DNA of 19,653 nt, taken from NCBI GenBank assembly GCA_035391225.1, contig DAOPKN010000039.1, positions 1 to 19,653 on the forward strand. Reading direction: 5' to 3'. A program made the translations under genes and the position numbers. Shown here piece by piece: positions 1 to 7,467 of the stretch (positions are counted from its first letter, which is position 1; the number at the start of each line of letters is the position of its first letter). The stretch comes from DAOPKN01 sp035391225 (lineage in GTDB: Bacteria; Thermotogota; Thermotogae; MWEM01). The notes under the pieces were generated by a model, which did not search any database, was not told the origin of the DNA, and saw only the letters and a program-made list of their open reading frames with translations.

Positions 1-249
1 GGGGTGGTGCAAATCGCCGTTTCCTCGATGGGTCCCCCGCTATCTCCCGGTTTGTTGGAGCTTATCCGAGAAGGAGGGGAGGACCCGGGTGTCTTTTTCC
101 AGGGAAAGGGGAATGGTTTTGGCTTGTTGATTGCGCTGTCCATCCTGCGGCAGCACCAGGGGAAGCTTTGGGTTTCGCGGGAAGAACTGCAGAACCAAAA
201 TTCTTTCCACGTTCAGCTTCCCGCTTCACGCTCCGCGGGCGGGGAATAA
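1..249 (+). CDS. Sensor histidine kinase, C-terminal ATPase end (5' partial)
   Basis: The frame is open from the first base and stops with TAA at 247-249, so only about the last 82 residues are present. Near the end the translation shows GKGNGFGLLIALSILRQHQG followed by LWVSRE and a final FHVQLPA. This is the G-box and terminal beta strands of a HATPase_c (GHKL) domain, as in two-component sensor kinases, where it binds ATP for autophosphorylation. The sensor and dimerisation/His-phosphoacceptor parts lie outside the window. A GHKL ATPase of another kind (for example an anti-sigma kinase) is possible, but the HQGKLWV and FxxxLP ending is typical of sensor kinases. No cognate response regulator is visible downstream, so it is probably upstream or unlinked. 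It ends 20 bp before the small-RNA promoter. Confidence 0.75.
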   Translation, partial: GVVQIAVSSMGPPLSPGLLELIREGGEDPGVFFQGKGNGFGLLIALSILRQHQGKLWVSREELQNQNSFHVQLPASRSAGGE

Positions 250-269
250 GGTTTTCCTTTTTTTTTCTT

Positions 270-298
270 TTGACAAAATTATTTTTGCATGTTATAAT
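270..298 (+). promoter_or_regulatory. Consensus sigma-70/sigma-A promoter of the candidate small RNA
   Basis: TTGACA at 270-275 and TATAAT at 293-298 are separated by exactly 17 bp, a perfect match to the housekeeping consensus. Transcription should start near 305. No protein gene lies downstream on this strand; the only thing before the terminator at 384-412 is a structured ~80-nt segment. It is the strongest-looking promoter in the window. Confidence 0.85.
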
Positions 299-304
299 GG
301 AAAC

Positions 305-412
305 GGAAGGAAAGCACCCCTTTCCGTCGCATTTCAGCCAACCGAACGACTCGATGAAAGCATTCAAGAACCGATCCCATCCTGGGGCCCGAAGAGGGCC
401 CCGCTTTTTTTT
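305..412 (+). ncRNA. Candidate structured small RNA (~107 nt), unknown family
   Basis: This is the transcript expected between the consensus promoter (270-298) and the intrinsic terminator (384-412). Three hairpins can be drawn by eye: a 5' stem pairing 305-310 with 320-325; a central stem pairing 329-336 with 355-361 (A331 bulged), topped by 343-345 with 351-353; and the terminator stem. A C-rich stretch at about 371-383 (including GATCCCATCCT) is left unpaired and could pair with purine-rich ribosome binding sites. No open reading frame with a ribosome binding site is present: an ATG at 354 opens a frame that runs straight through the terminator. It does not match the SRP RNA domain IV motif or tmRNA as I know them, and it is too short for a typical 6S RNA. 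The family is not recognised; the boundaries and the RNA itself are inferred. Confidence 0.6.
384..412 (+). terminator. Rho-independent terminator of the candidate small RNA
   Basis: A 7-bp perfect G+C stem pairs GGGGCCC (384-390) with GGGCCCC (396-402) across a GAAGA loop, followed by GC and eight T (405-412). It abuts, with one base between, the A-run of the opposite-strand terminator. Confidence 0.9.
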
Positions 413-413
413 G

Positions 414-446
414 AAAAAAAACCGGGAAACCGTTTTGGTTTCCCGG
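414..446 (-). terminator. Rho-independent terminator of the macroglobulin operon
   Basis: On the minus strand a 10-bp perfect stem (422-431 with 437-446, CCGGGAAACC against GGTTTCCCGG) with a 5-nt loop is followed by a run of eight T (A run at 414-421 on the plus strand). It lies 20 bp beyond the stop of the alpha-2-macroglobulin gene. Confidence 0.9.
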
Positions 447-466
447 TGTTCGTGTATGCGCGGTGT

Positions 467-3400
467 TTAGGGAAGTACCGTTAGGGGAATCGCGTTGGTG
501 GTGAGTGTGGTTTGCTCTTCGTACATGGGGAACAGAAGTGCGGGGGGAATCAGGAACGAACCCGCTGTAGTCAAGCGATAGTAGTTGACGTATATGCTTT
601 TCCCACGGCTAATGCGGTCTTCGAAGTTGGTAACGCGGTCGTATCTTCGCTCCACGTGGATCGGGTAAGAACTCCAGGTGAAATCCAGGAATTTTCCCCG
701 GTACACGTAATGGCGGGAGATACCTTCCGATTCCCCCATGGTGGGAGCGATGTTTTCTACCAGGCAGGTGTAGGGCCAGGGGTTTTCGAGGTGTACCGTG
801 AGCAAAGTCCGTACTTCGTCTCCCACGTGAAGTTCCCGCGGGTTTTTCCGGAAGAAGAGGTACCAGTTTCCTTCCTGACCCGTCCAGGGATTGGGGGTGA
901 TGATGATGGCTTTTTCGGAAAATCCCATGATCTTGACGCTGTCGGAGAAGGTAAGGCCAACGAAGCTGCCGTTGATCCAGAGCTCGTTTTGGTTGCGGGA
1001 CTCTTTGTGCAGCAGCATGGATTGGACGGCAACCGCATCCGCTGGCTGGTGCTCGGAGAGATTCCCAGAACCGTTCTCCATGTGGAGTAGCATGGAGGGG
1101 ACGAGTGGCTGGTCCAGGGATAGGTATTCTTCCTGCACTTTTCGGGATTCCTTCCCGCCCTTATCCACCCAAACCACGGGAATGGAAAAGATTTTCTGGA
1201 AACTCCGCGTGAGGGTTTCCGTGGAGGGAGGGGTTTGGTAGCTTTCTGCTGGCCACGTTTCCTTGGCCACGAAGCGCCACAGCAATCCAGGAGTCCCTTC
1301 AAGAATGCCGCTGACAAATTCTCCCGGTTGCAGTTCTCCCTGGAAATCGAAGGTTTGGCCCTCTGCCATTTCGATCTGATTTTCGAGTTCCGTGAAGAAA
1401 GAGGGGAGGTTGCCTCCCAGCTTCAAGCTGAACTTCCCACTCTGGGGTACGATGTTGAGCAATGCCATCACCACGAAGGCGGTGTCTTTGGTGGAATACC
1501 AGTACTTCCCGTTGCGTTTCTGGAAGAGGTAACGTACCAGCGCGTCTTTTTCCGAACCTTCGTACTCCAATTGGTTCATGAGCTGCAGAAGAAGGGCGTT
1601 GAGTTGCAAATCACCCAGGAAATACCCGGGGCTTTGAAAGGCGATCCAACCCAGCGTATCCAGGGTTCGGAAGTTTTTCAACAGGGATTGCAACTGTTTA
1701 CGCGCAGCATCTTTCAGCCCTTTCTGCACCAGGACCAGCCCGTTGAACAGATCGTAGTACGCCCCTTCTTCCGCTGTGGAGAAGAGCAAGGAATCCGGGG
1801 AAAAGAGGCTAAGAACGTAGTAGCAGAAGGGGAGGTAGGGGTAATCGGAATCCTCGTCCTCCGTGGATTGCAGGAGGGTTTCGAGGGAGCGAATGCCCCG
1901 TTGCAAGGATTCTTCGAAAACAGCGATCCCCGCGCGCTGCAATTCGTGGAAGGCATACAAAACGTAGGCGGTCATGAAAGCCGAAGAACCGCTGGAAGAA
2001 GAGCTCCACCACCCCCATCCCCCGGAGTAGAGTTGCGAGCGGTACAATCGTTCCAGCCCTTTTTGCAGGACATCTGGAAGGATTTGCCACACCTCTTCCC
2101 CTTCGAAGTGTTGCGCAAGGGAAGGGGTTTGGTTGATGAGCTGTTGGAACGCAATGGCGGGAAGGAACGAGCTTACGGTTTGTTCGGTGCACCCCCACGG
2201 GTACTGCACCAGGTACGCGATGGCTTCAAACAGTTCGGCGTAAAGGTCCGTGCTCAGGGTGAAGGAAAAGGTGGTGGGAGCCTGTGCGGTGAACTCGAAG
2301 CGATCAGGGTTTTGAAGGAGCATTCCCGCCAGCGATGTGGGACGTACGAAAGTACGCGGGAGCAGTGGAACAGACCACTTCAGGGCATCTCCACCCACTT
2401 CGGAGATTGCTTCGAACGTGAACGAGGTCTCGGTTGCTTCATCCACTTCGGGGATGCTTTGTTCGAACCAGACGTGGGTGCTTTGCCGTGGCGCGAGGGA
2501 AATGGTTTGGGTGGTCTGTTTCCCCCGGTAGTGCATGGAAACCTGGTATTGCGCAGGGTTGTCGTTGTTGTTCCCCAGTTGCACGCCGAGGCGCACCACG
2601 TCTCCGGACATCAGGAACTGCGGGAAGACCGGGTTGAGTGTCACGGGTTGCGTGGTGATGATGGAACTCTTGGCGTAGCCCCGTTTTCCCTCCGCGGTGA
2701 ACCCGGTAGCCCGGATTGCCCAGGTGGTCAGATCTTCCGGGAAGGGAACCTCCAGGGTCGTGGAGCCGGGAACCAGGAGCAAGGGTTTCCAGTAGGCGGT
2801 GTCGGAGAAATTGGAACGAACCTTGAGAACAGGTGCCGCCATCTTGGTTTGCGCAAGCGTCTCGGGCGAATCGTAGGCAAAGAGCGGTTCTTCCCCCTCC
2901 TCGGAGAAGCCGTATGCCAAGGCGTTTTCCACCACGTAACGTGTGTTGAAGTAATACACGGTGTAATTCAACGGAGGGTTGGATAGGGGATCGAGCAAGG
3001 TTTGCCAATCGTCTGCACCGTACAGGTCCAGAACCGCCTGGTCCAGGATGCTCAGCGTGAGAAAACCATCCAGCGGGGTATCTTCGTGGTCGCGGAGTTC
3101 GAGCGATAGTGGTGTAACCTGGCCGGGAAGGATTTCGTCAGGATGCTCCATTTGGATGTGCGCGGAAACGTGGTCCAAGTTTATGGGAAGGTCGAGGCTT
3201 TCGGAGATTCGTTTTCCCCCGATGAACGAGAAAACCTGCAGACGCACCTGCTGGCATTGGATCGAACGCGGGATTTCCAGTTCCAACGTATGCCGGTTGG
3301 CGCTGAGCGAAAAACTACGTAGTATGGCGCGGTCGCCGAAATCGGCGACTGCCAAGATGTTCAGGTTCTGGTAGGAAGAGAGTACCTGGATCTGCGCGAG

Positions 3401-5047
3401 GTCTCCGGGGGAATACTCGGGTTGGTTCGTGATGAAACTGAGTTCTTCCTCGGTGTCGTACGCGTATTGTGCGGAATAGAAAAACAGCCTTCTCTCGATC
3501 CAGTTCTCGGGGTGCTTTCGGTCGATGAAACGGATGTTGTAGTAGCCGGGCACGGGGGGGTCGAACGCATATTCCAGGATGCCGTTTTCATCGGTGCTGC
3601 GTGTGGTGGTGGCATCGTGGTCCTTCGGCCCTTGGATCACGATGTCGACCAACCGCGGGAAGCCAGGGCCGGCATAGCTTTCCGAGGGTTCAAACAGGGG
3701 TTCCATCCCCAGGGTGAAGTCCACCGGGTTGGCTGCGGAATTCCAGTAACGCGGCGATTCCGTGAAACGCATGCGAACATCCGACGGGATGACTTCGAAG
3801 TAGTCCACGGCTTCCACTTCCCGCCCCGCGGCGTCCACCACGGTGGTTTCCAGCGCAAAGCTTCGCGGGCGATCGTACGGAAGCTGTAGTGTGACCCCGG
3901 CTTTTCCATCTTGGAGCACGCGCGAGATGGTTTTTTCGAGGGGGTCCTGGTAGGGGGAAAGTTGGCTCAAATGGAAGAAAGCCGTGCCTTCCGAGAGGTT
4001 TTGCCCGTAGTAGTACCGCGCCAGAACTTCCATTGAAGCTTCTTCACCCAGCCCAATCGTTTTTTTCAACCCCGAAGTGGTTACCGTGAATGGGGGCTTG
4101 GTGTAATCTGCGATTTCGAAGTAGCGGTAATGGTTTTCCCCGTCCAGGGTGACTTCCACGGAGTAATGCCCCCGCACCGATTCGTCCGTGGTGGCAAGCA
4201 ACAGGCTAAAGCCTCCCCATTCGTCCAACGCCTGGGTTTGGTCCAAGATTTTTCGCCCCAGCGGATCGGTGACAGTGATATCCGCGCTTCCGGCGGAAAG
4301 CAATCTTCCCGCGCGCAGGTCGAAGAAATACCCCCTCATGCCAATTTCATCCCCCGGGCGGTACATGGGGCGATCGGTCAAGAAGAGGAATTCCACCCCT
4401 TGGGGGTTTTCGCGGTACGAATCGATCGCGACAAAGGCATTTCCCCGTGGTGTGGAAAAAAGCAGGAAGTTGTCTTGGATTTTTTCCGCGGGGATGGAAA
4501 CCAGTGGGGAGGATTCCCCTGCTACGGAAAGGGGCACCAGTTGTTTGCCGGTTTTCACGTTTCGGAAGCGAATCGCCTCGCCGGTGAGCGTATCCCACAA
4601 TTGGACCAGGATTTCCTCTCCACGGCGAATGGCAATTCCGTCTGCTTGGGTTCTCTCGATGACCATGTAGCGCACCACCCTTTTTTCCGAGTCAATTCCC
4701 GTAGTGGCGATTTCCAGCAGGAAACCCCCGTTCTCAAAGAAGAGAGAAGACGGGATTTTCAGGCCCTGGTAGTAATTGCGGGAAATGTCGACCAGGTAGC
4801 TGGTAATGAAATTCCCTTTCTGGTGCGGGACCCTGTTGTTTTCTGTGATTTGTTGGTATGTTTCTATGGCATCTTCCAAGCGGTACAGGGAGAGTTTCAG
4901 CTCTTTGGAATCGGACCAAACGGAAAACTCCAGGTCTTGGTTTGGATTGAGGACGCGAAAGGAAGGCCCGTACACCGATAGGCCTTCCGCAAGCAAAATC
5001 CCCGCCAGCAAGATGGCCAGGGCGAAGATGGCGATGGTTCTTTTCAT
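467..5047 (-). CDS. Bacterial alpha-2-macroglobulin, thioester-containing
   Basis: A 1526-aa exported protein of the bacterial alpha-2-macroglobulin family, broad-range protease traps that react covalently with proteases through an internal thioester. An N-terminal signal sequence (MKRTIAIFALAILLAGILLAEG) has no lipobox Cys, so it is probably secreted or periplasmic rather than a lipoprotein. The macroglobulin-domain hallmark TDRPMYRPGD lies near residues 222-233 and the A2M-domain hallmark FPEDLTTWAIRATGF near 767. The thioester motif PWGCTEQ is intact (Cys953, Gln956), followed by the helical thioester-domain signature GGWGWWSS near 1006. The ATG at 5047 was chosen because it has an AGGAGGGG ribosome binding site, begins the signal peptide, and overlaps the upstream stop as ATGA; a longer frame extends upstream inside the DUF1175 gene but lacks support. 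The neighbour is YfaT-type DUF1175, not penicillin-binding protein 1C. Confidence 0.93.
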   Translation of the reverse strand: MKRTIAIFALAILLAGILLAEGLSVYGPSFRVLNPNQDLEFSVWSDSKELKLSLYRLEDAIETYQQITENNRVPHQKGNFITSYLVDISRNYYQGLKIPSSLFFENGGFLLEIATTGIDSEKRVVRYMVIERTQADGIAIRRGEEILVQLWDTLTGEAIRFRNVKTGKQLVPLSVAGESSPLVSIPAEKIQDNFLLFSTPRGNAFVAIDSYRENPQGVEFLFLTDRPMYRPGDEIGMRGYFFDLRAGRLLSAGSADITVTDPLGRKILDQTQALDEWGGFSLLLATTDESVRGHYSVEVTLDGENHYRYFEIADYTKPPFTVTTSGLKKTIGLGEEASMEVLARYYYGQNLSEGTAFFHLSQLSPYQDPLEKTISRVLQDGKAGVTLQLPYDRPRSFALETTVVDAAGREVEAVDYFEVIPSDVRMRFTESPRYWNSAANPVDFTLGMEPLFEPSESYAGPGFPRLVDIVIQGPKDHDATTTRSTDENGILEYAFDPPVPGYYNIRFIDRKHPENWIERRLFFYSAQYAYDTEEELSFITNQPEYSPGDLAQIQVLSSYQNLNILAVADFGDRAILRSFSLSANRHTLELEIPRSIQCQQVRLQVFSFIGGKRISESLDLPINLDHVSAHIQMEHPDEILPGQVTPLSLELRDHEDTPLDGFLTLSILDQAVLDLYGADDWQTLLDPLSNPPLNYTVYYFNTRYVVENALAYGFSEEGEEPLFAYDSPETLAQTKMAAPVLKVRSNFSDTAYWKPLLLVPGSTTLEVPFPEDLTTWAIRATGFTAEGKRGYAKSSIITTQPVTLNPVFPQFLMSGDVVRLGVQLGNNNDNPAQYQVSMHYRGKQTTQTISLAPRQSTHVWFEQSIPEVDEATETSFTFEAISEVGGDALKWSVPLLPRTFVRPTSLAGMLLQNPDRFEFTAQAPTTFSFTLSTDLYAELFEAIAYLVQYPWGCTEQTVSSFLPAIAFQQLINQTPSLAQHFEGEEVWQILPDVLQKGLERLYRSQLYSGGWGWWSSSSSGSSAFMTAYVLYAFHELQRAGIAVFEESLQRGIRSLETLLQSTEDEDSDYPYLPFCYYVLSLFSPDSLLFSTAEEGAYYDLFNGLVLVQKGLKDAARKQLQSLLKNFRTLDTLGWIAFQSPGYFLGDLQLNALLLQLMNQLEYEGSEKDALVRYLFQKRNGKYWYSTKDTAFVVMALLNIVPQSGKFSLKLGGNLPSFFTELENQIEMAEGQTFDFQGELQPGEFVSGILEGTPGLLWRFVAKETWPAESYQTPPSTETLTRSFQKIFSIPVVWVDKGGKESRKVQEEYLSLDQPLVPSMLLHMENGSGNLSEHQPADAVAVQSMLLHKESRNQNELWINGSFVGLTFSDSVKIMGFSEKAIIITPNPWTGQEGNWYLFFRKNPRELHVGDEVRTLLTVHLENPWPYTCLVENIAPTMGESEGISRHYVYRGKFLDFTWSSYPIHVERRYDRVTNFEDRISRGKSIYVNYYRLTTAGSFLIPPALLFPMYEEQTTLTTNAIPLTVLP

Positions 5048-5967
5048 GATGACCCCTCCTTGTTTTTTTCTGTGTCGTTGAGGAACTTGAAGCGATAGAA
5101 ACCGAAAAAGTTTGGGTTTTCCTTCACGGGCATCCAGCTCACCGGAACCGCGTCCAGGTAATCTCCCATTTTCCAAAGCCGGATGAAACCGTCGCTGTCG
5201 TCGGTGGGACCAGTGTGGTACACCAGTCCTTCACCCGTGTAAATCATCACGTGGTACGGGAAATCGAAGTCTTGGGGGTGAAAGAAGAAGGCAAGGTCTC
5301 CGGGAAGTACGGAATCGTTGCGTTCGCGCGAAACTTTTTGGCACGTGTAAAAGAGCAAGTGGTAGGCACTGGCAAATCCCAGGAATCCTTCGCCGGTGAG
5401 AAACAGGTTGGCACCCAGTTCGGGAATGAAAGGATACACGAAAGCTTGCACATCCTTATGCACCAACGCAGGCATTTGCGTTTGTTCCACCCAAGCTGCA
5501 TCGTGCCGTTTCAAGGCTTCCACGGCGGCAAAGCGCACCAGGCCGGAACAATCCCTGTGAACCCATGCCGGAGATGGCGTGGCTTTTTGAAGCATGGCAA
5601 TGGATACGAACCATTCGCGGAAAATCCGAGCATCTTCGCCCCATAATTCCGCGTGGTCGGGGTAGCCATCCGAGTCTGCATCTTGTTGGGCGCTGGAAAA
5701 GGGGAAAGTGCGTACGCGGTGGAAGGCTCCGAACAGGAGAAAGGAAACGTTCGCGACGGGTTCTTTCATTTCCAGAATGGCCTTCTTCTGGTCCAGGAAC
5801 ACGGGCTGAAAGCCAGAATACTCGATAAGCTTCGCGTTGAACGGCATGCGGACTTCCAGGATTTCACCGATCTTTCGGGGTGTGTTGATGAAGTGCACGT
5901 TGGTAACTTGGAGCAAAATCACCAGGGCAAGAAAGACAAGGATCGAAAAAGTCCAAAATAGCTTCAC
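5044..5967 (-). CDS. DUF1175 (YfaT-type) membrane-anchored NlpC/P60-like protein
   Basis: A 307-aa protein with an N-terminal hydrophobic anchor or signal (about residues 5-22), so the rest should be outside the cytoplasmic membrane. HRDCSGLV (Cys140), LPGDLAFF (near 222) and the segment around FPYHVMIYTG (His239) have the Cys/His spacing and GDLAFF signature of NlpC/P60-like papain-fold hydrolases. The overall pattern (ELW...REWF...HRDCSGLVRFAAVEALKRHD) is what I know from DUF1175, which sits beside alpha-2-macroglobulin genes such as yfaS/yfaT in E. coli. DADSDGYPDHAEL at 96-108 has the DxDxDG layout of a calcium-binding loop. The start is GTG (5965-5967) with a weak upstream GAGCGGAA; an in-frame stop lies just above it, so it cannot extend far. 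It is first in the operon and coupled to the macroglobulin gene by an ATGA overlap, which suggests it helps maturation or cell-wall placement of the macroglobulin. Its catalytic activity is inferred. Confidence 0.85.
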   Translation of the reverse strand: MKLFWTFSILVFLALVILLQVTNVHFINTPRKIGEILEVRMPFNAKLIEYSGFQPVFLDQKKAILEMKEPVANVSFLLFGAFHRVRTFPFSSAQQDADSDGYPDHAELWGEDARIFREWFVSIAMLQKATPSPAWVHRDCSGLVRFAAVEALKRHDAAWVEQTQMPALVHKDVQAFVYPFIPELGANLFLTGEGFLGFASAYHLLFYTCQKVSRERNDSVLPGDLAFFFHPQDFDFPYHVMIYTGEGLVYHTGPTDDSDGFIRLWKMGDYLDAVPVSWMPVKENPNFFGFYRFKFLNDTEKNKEGSS

Positions 5968-6022
5968 TTCCGCTCACCGCGGTTCTGTCAAGTTTCTGGT
6001 AAATTTGTTTTCACGCTACAGG

Positions 6023-6031
6023 ATTATACCA
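6023..6031 (-). promoter_or_regulatory. Extended -10 promoter element for the DUF1175-macroglobulin operon
   Basis: On the minus strand the sequence reads TGGTATAAT: a perfect TATAAT (6028-6023) preceded by TG and one base, the extended -10 form. No good -35 is visible; the expected -35 position falls on the opposing -10 element. A start near 6016 would give a leader of roughly 50 nt before the GTG at 5967. Confidence 0.6.
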
Positions 6032-6038
6032 TAACCTG

Positions 6039-6047
6039 TGGTACAAT
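6039..6047 (+). promoter_or_regulatory. Extended -10 promoter element for murC
   Basis: TGGTACAAT on the plus strand gives TACAAT (6042-6047) with the TG extension. The -35 position (about 6018-6024) is poor and overlaps the opposite promoter's -10. A start near 6054 gives a ~30-nt leader containing a GGGGGGGA ribosome binding site just before the GTG start codon at 6085. Confidence 0.55.
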
Positions 6048-6084
6048 AAAGGGGGGTACCAGGTTTTTTCGTGGGGGGGATATT

Positions 6085-7467
6085 GTGAGGGTTCATTTTA
6101 TTGGTATTGGTGGTATCGGAATGAGTGGGGTTGCTCTGCTCGCCAAAGACTTGGGCATTGCGGTTACCGGCAGCGTTGACCGCGAGAACGAGCGAACCCT
6201 TTTCTTGCAAACGCGTGGCATCCAGGTATTCGAAGGCCATTGCGCCAAAAACCTCGGAAGCCCCGATGTCGTGGTATACACCAACGCGGTCCACGCGGAC
6301 AACGTGGAGTGGAAAAAAGCCCGCGAGATGGACCTTCCACTACTTCCCCGATTAACGTTCCTTTCGCATATCCTAAAAAAAGCGCACAAACCCGTGATTG
6401 GCATCAGTGGAACGGATGGAAAGACCACCACCACCGCCATGGTCGCGCATATCCTCCAGCAACTGGGAAAAGACCCCACCGTGCTACTGGGGGGAATCCA
6501 CGAATCGCTTCGCTTCGGCAATTACCATCCAGGGGTTGGGCCCGTGGTGATCGAAGTGGACGAAAGCGATGGCTTTTTGACCGGTATTTTCCCACAAGTG
6601 GCTGCGATCACGAACATCAACGGGGACCACCTGGAGCACTACGACCAGGATTTCGGAAACTACCGCCGCGCGATGTTCCAGTTCCTGCAAAATGCCCACA
6701 AACGGGTACTGCCCCTTTCGGAGAAGGAGGGTGCCGCCTTGTACCAGTTGGACGGGGCTATCCCCGGTTCGATGGCCCGCTTCTTTTGCCGGGAGGACCC
6801 CGTGGTTCAAGGGGAAGTTCTCACCGCGCTTCCCGGGAAATACAACCAGGAGAACGCGTTGTGTGCGGTGCAGTGTTGCAGCTTCTTGGGCATCGAACCG
6901 GAGAAAGGCTTGGCTGCACTTCGCGACTTCCACTTCGTGGACCGCCGTTTTTCCCACCGCTACGAGTCGGAGGGGTTGGTGGTCATCGACGATTACGCAC
7001 ACACACCGCTGGAAATCGAATCCGTGATCTGGGCTGCACGCGAAACCTACCCGGACCACGAGCTGTTGCTTGCCGTGGAAATCCACCGTTACACCCGTTT
7101 GCGTCGCGAGATGGAACATTTTCTCGGGGTCATCGGGAAAGCGCCCGTTTCCCGGGTGATGGTGCTGCCGGTGTATTCCGCCTACGAGGAAACGCAACCT
7201 GGCTTGTTCTCCAGTTTCCTGCATCGCCTGGCGCAGCTTCGAGCTGGAACCCGCTTTTGCAAGAATCCCGAACATGTTTTACAGGCGCTTTTCGAGGGAG
7301 AGGCAGCATCTTCCGGAAAATCGAGCAAACCAAAACTCCTGTTGTTCGTGGGCGCCGGCAGAAGCTCTCAGTATTCCCGCCAACTCTCCGCGATGCTTCC
7401 CGACCCCAACCAACGTCCCACTGCCGCGGGGTATCCCGGCGGTTACCTTTCCGAGGAAGTGCGATAG
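6085..7467 (+). CDS. murC: UDP-N-acetylmuramate--L-alanine ligase (MurC)
   Basis: A 460-aa cytoplasmic Mur ligase that adds L-alanine to UDP-N-acetylmuramate in peptidoglycan precursor synthesis, using ATP. Seen in order: an N-terminal Rossmann motif GIGGIGMSG (7-15) that binds the UDP-sugar; the ATP P-loop GTDGKTTTT (109-117); EVDESDG (near 157); TNINGDHLEHY (about 177-187); YNQENAL; and DDYAHTPLE in the C-terminal domain. Together these identify MurC rather than MurD, MurE or MurF; Mpl is the main alternative but fits less well. Asp in place of the usual His in the P-loop and the GDHLE motif recall the Thermotoga-type enzyme. The start is GTG at 6085 with GGGGGGGA five bases upstream; translation begins directly with the Rossmann strand. 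It stands alone, divergent from the macroglobulin operon, and its 3' end overlaps the convergent radical SAM gene by 25 bp. Confidence 0.93.
   Translation: MRVHFIGIGGIGMSGVALLAKDLGIAVTGSVDRENERTLFLQTRGIQVFEGHCAKNLGSPDVVVYTNAVHADNVEWKKAREMDLPLLPRLTFLSHILKKAHKPVIGISGTDGKTTTTAMVAHILQQLGKDPTVLLGGIHESLRFGNYHPGVGPVVIEVDESDGFLTGIFPQVAAITNINGDHLEHYDQDFGNYRRAMFQFLQNAHKRVLPLSEKEGAALYQLDGAIPGSMARFFCREDPVVQGEVLTALPGKYNQENALCAVQCCSFLGIEPEKGLAALRDFHFVDRRFSHRYESEGLVVIDDYAHTPLEIESVIWAARETYPDHELLLAVEIHRYTRLRREMEHFLGVIGKAPVSRVMVLPVYSAYEETQPGLFSSFLHRLAQLRAGTRFCKNPEHVLQALFEGEAASSGKSSKPKLLLFVGAGRSSQYSRQLSAMLPDPNQRPTAAGYPGGYLSEEVR

Larger units (their letters stand above)
6023..6047. repeat. Inverted repeat spanning the two divergent -10 elements
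   Basis: ATTATACCA (6023-6031) and TGGTACAAT (6039-6047) form 9-bp arms with one mismatch across a 7-bp spacer. Each arm is the extended -10 element of one of the two divergent promoters, so the dyad may simply arise from two back-to-back promoters, or it may also be an operator. Confidence 0.6.

Noticed and set aside
303..327. Resemblance of GGAAGGAAAGCA to the SRP RNA tetraloop region
   Set aside because: The flanking internal-loop bases required for SRP RNA domain IV are missing and the pairing partner is different, so an SRP RNA call is not supported.
1006..1096. A 16-bp near-repeat (14 of 16 identical) 75 bp apart giving SMLLH twice in the macroglobulin C-terminal part
   Set aside because: Too short and isolated to call a repeat element; may be a small internal duplication or chance.
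1235..2986. A 583-codon plus-strand open frame antisense to the macroglobulin gene
   Set aside because: It is a shadow of the minus-strand coding sequence: it has no family motifs and a low-complexity, Gly/Gln/Phe-rich translation, while the opposite strand encodes a clear thioester protein.
4130..4981. A 283-codon plus-strand open frame inside the macroglobulin gene
   Set aside because: Shadow frame; no ribosome binding site or motif, and the minus strand is clearly coding.
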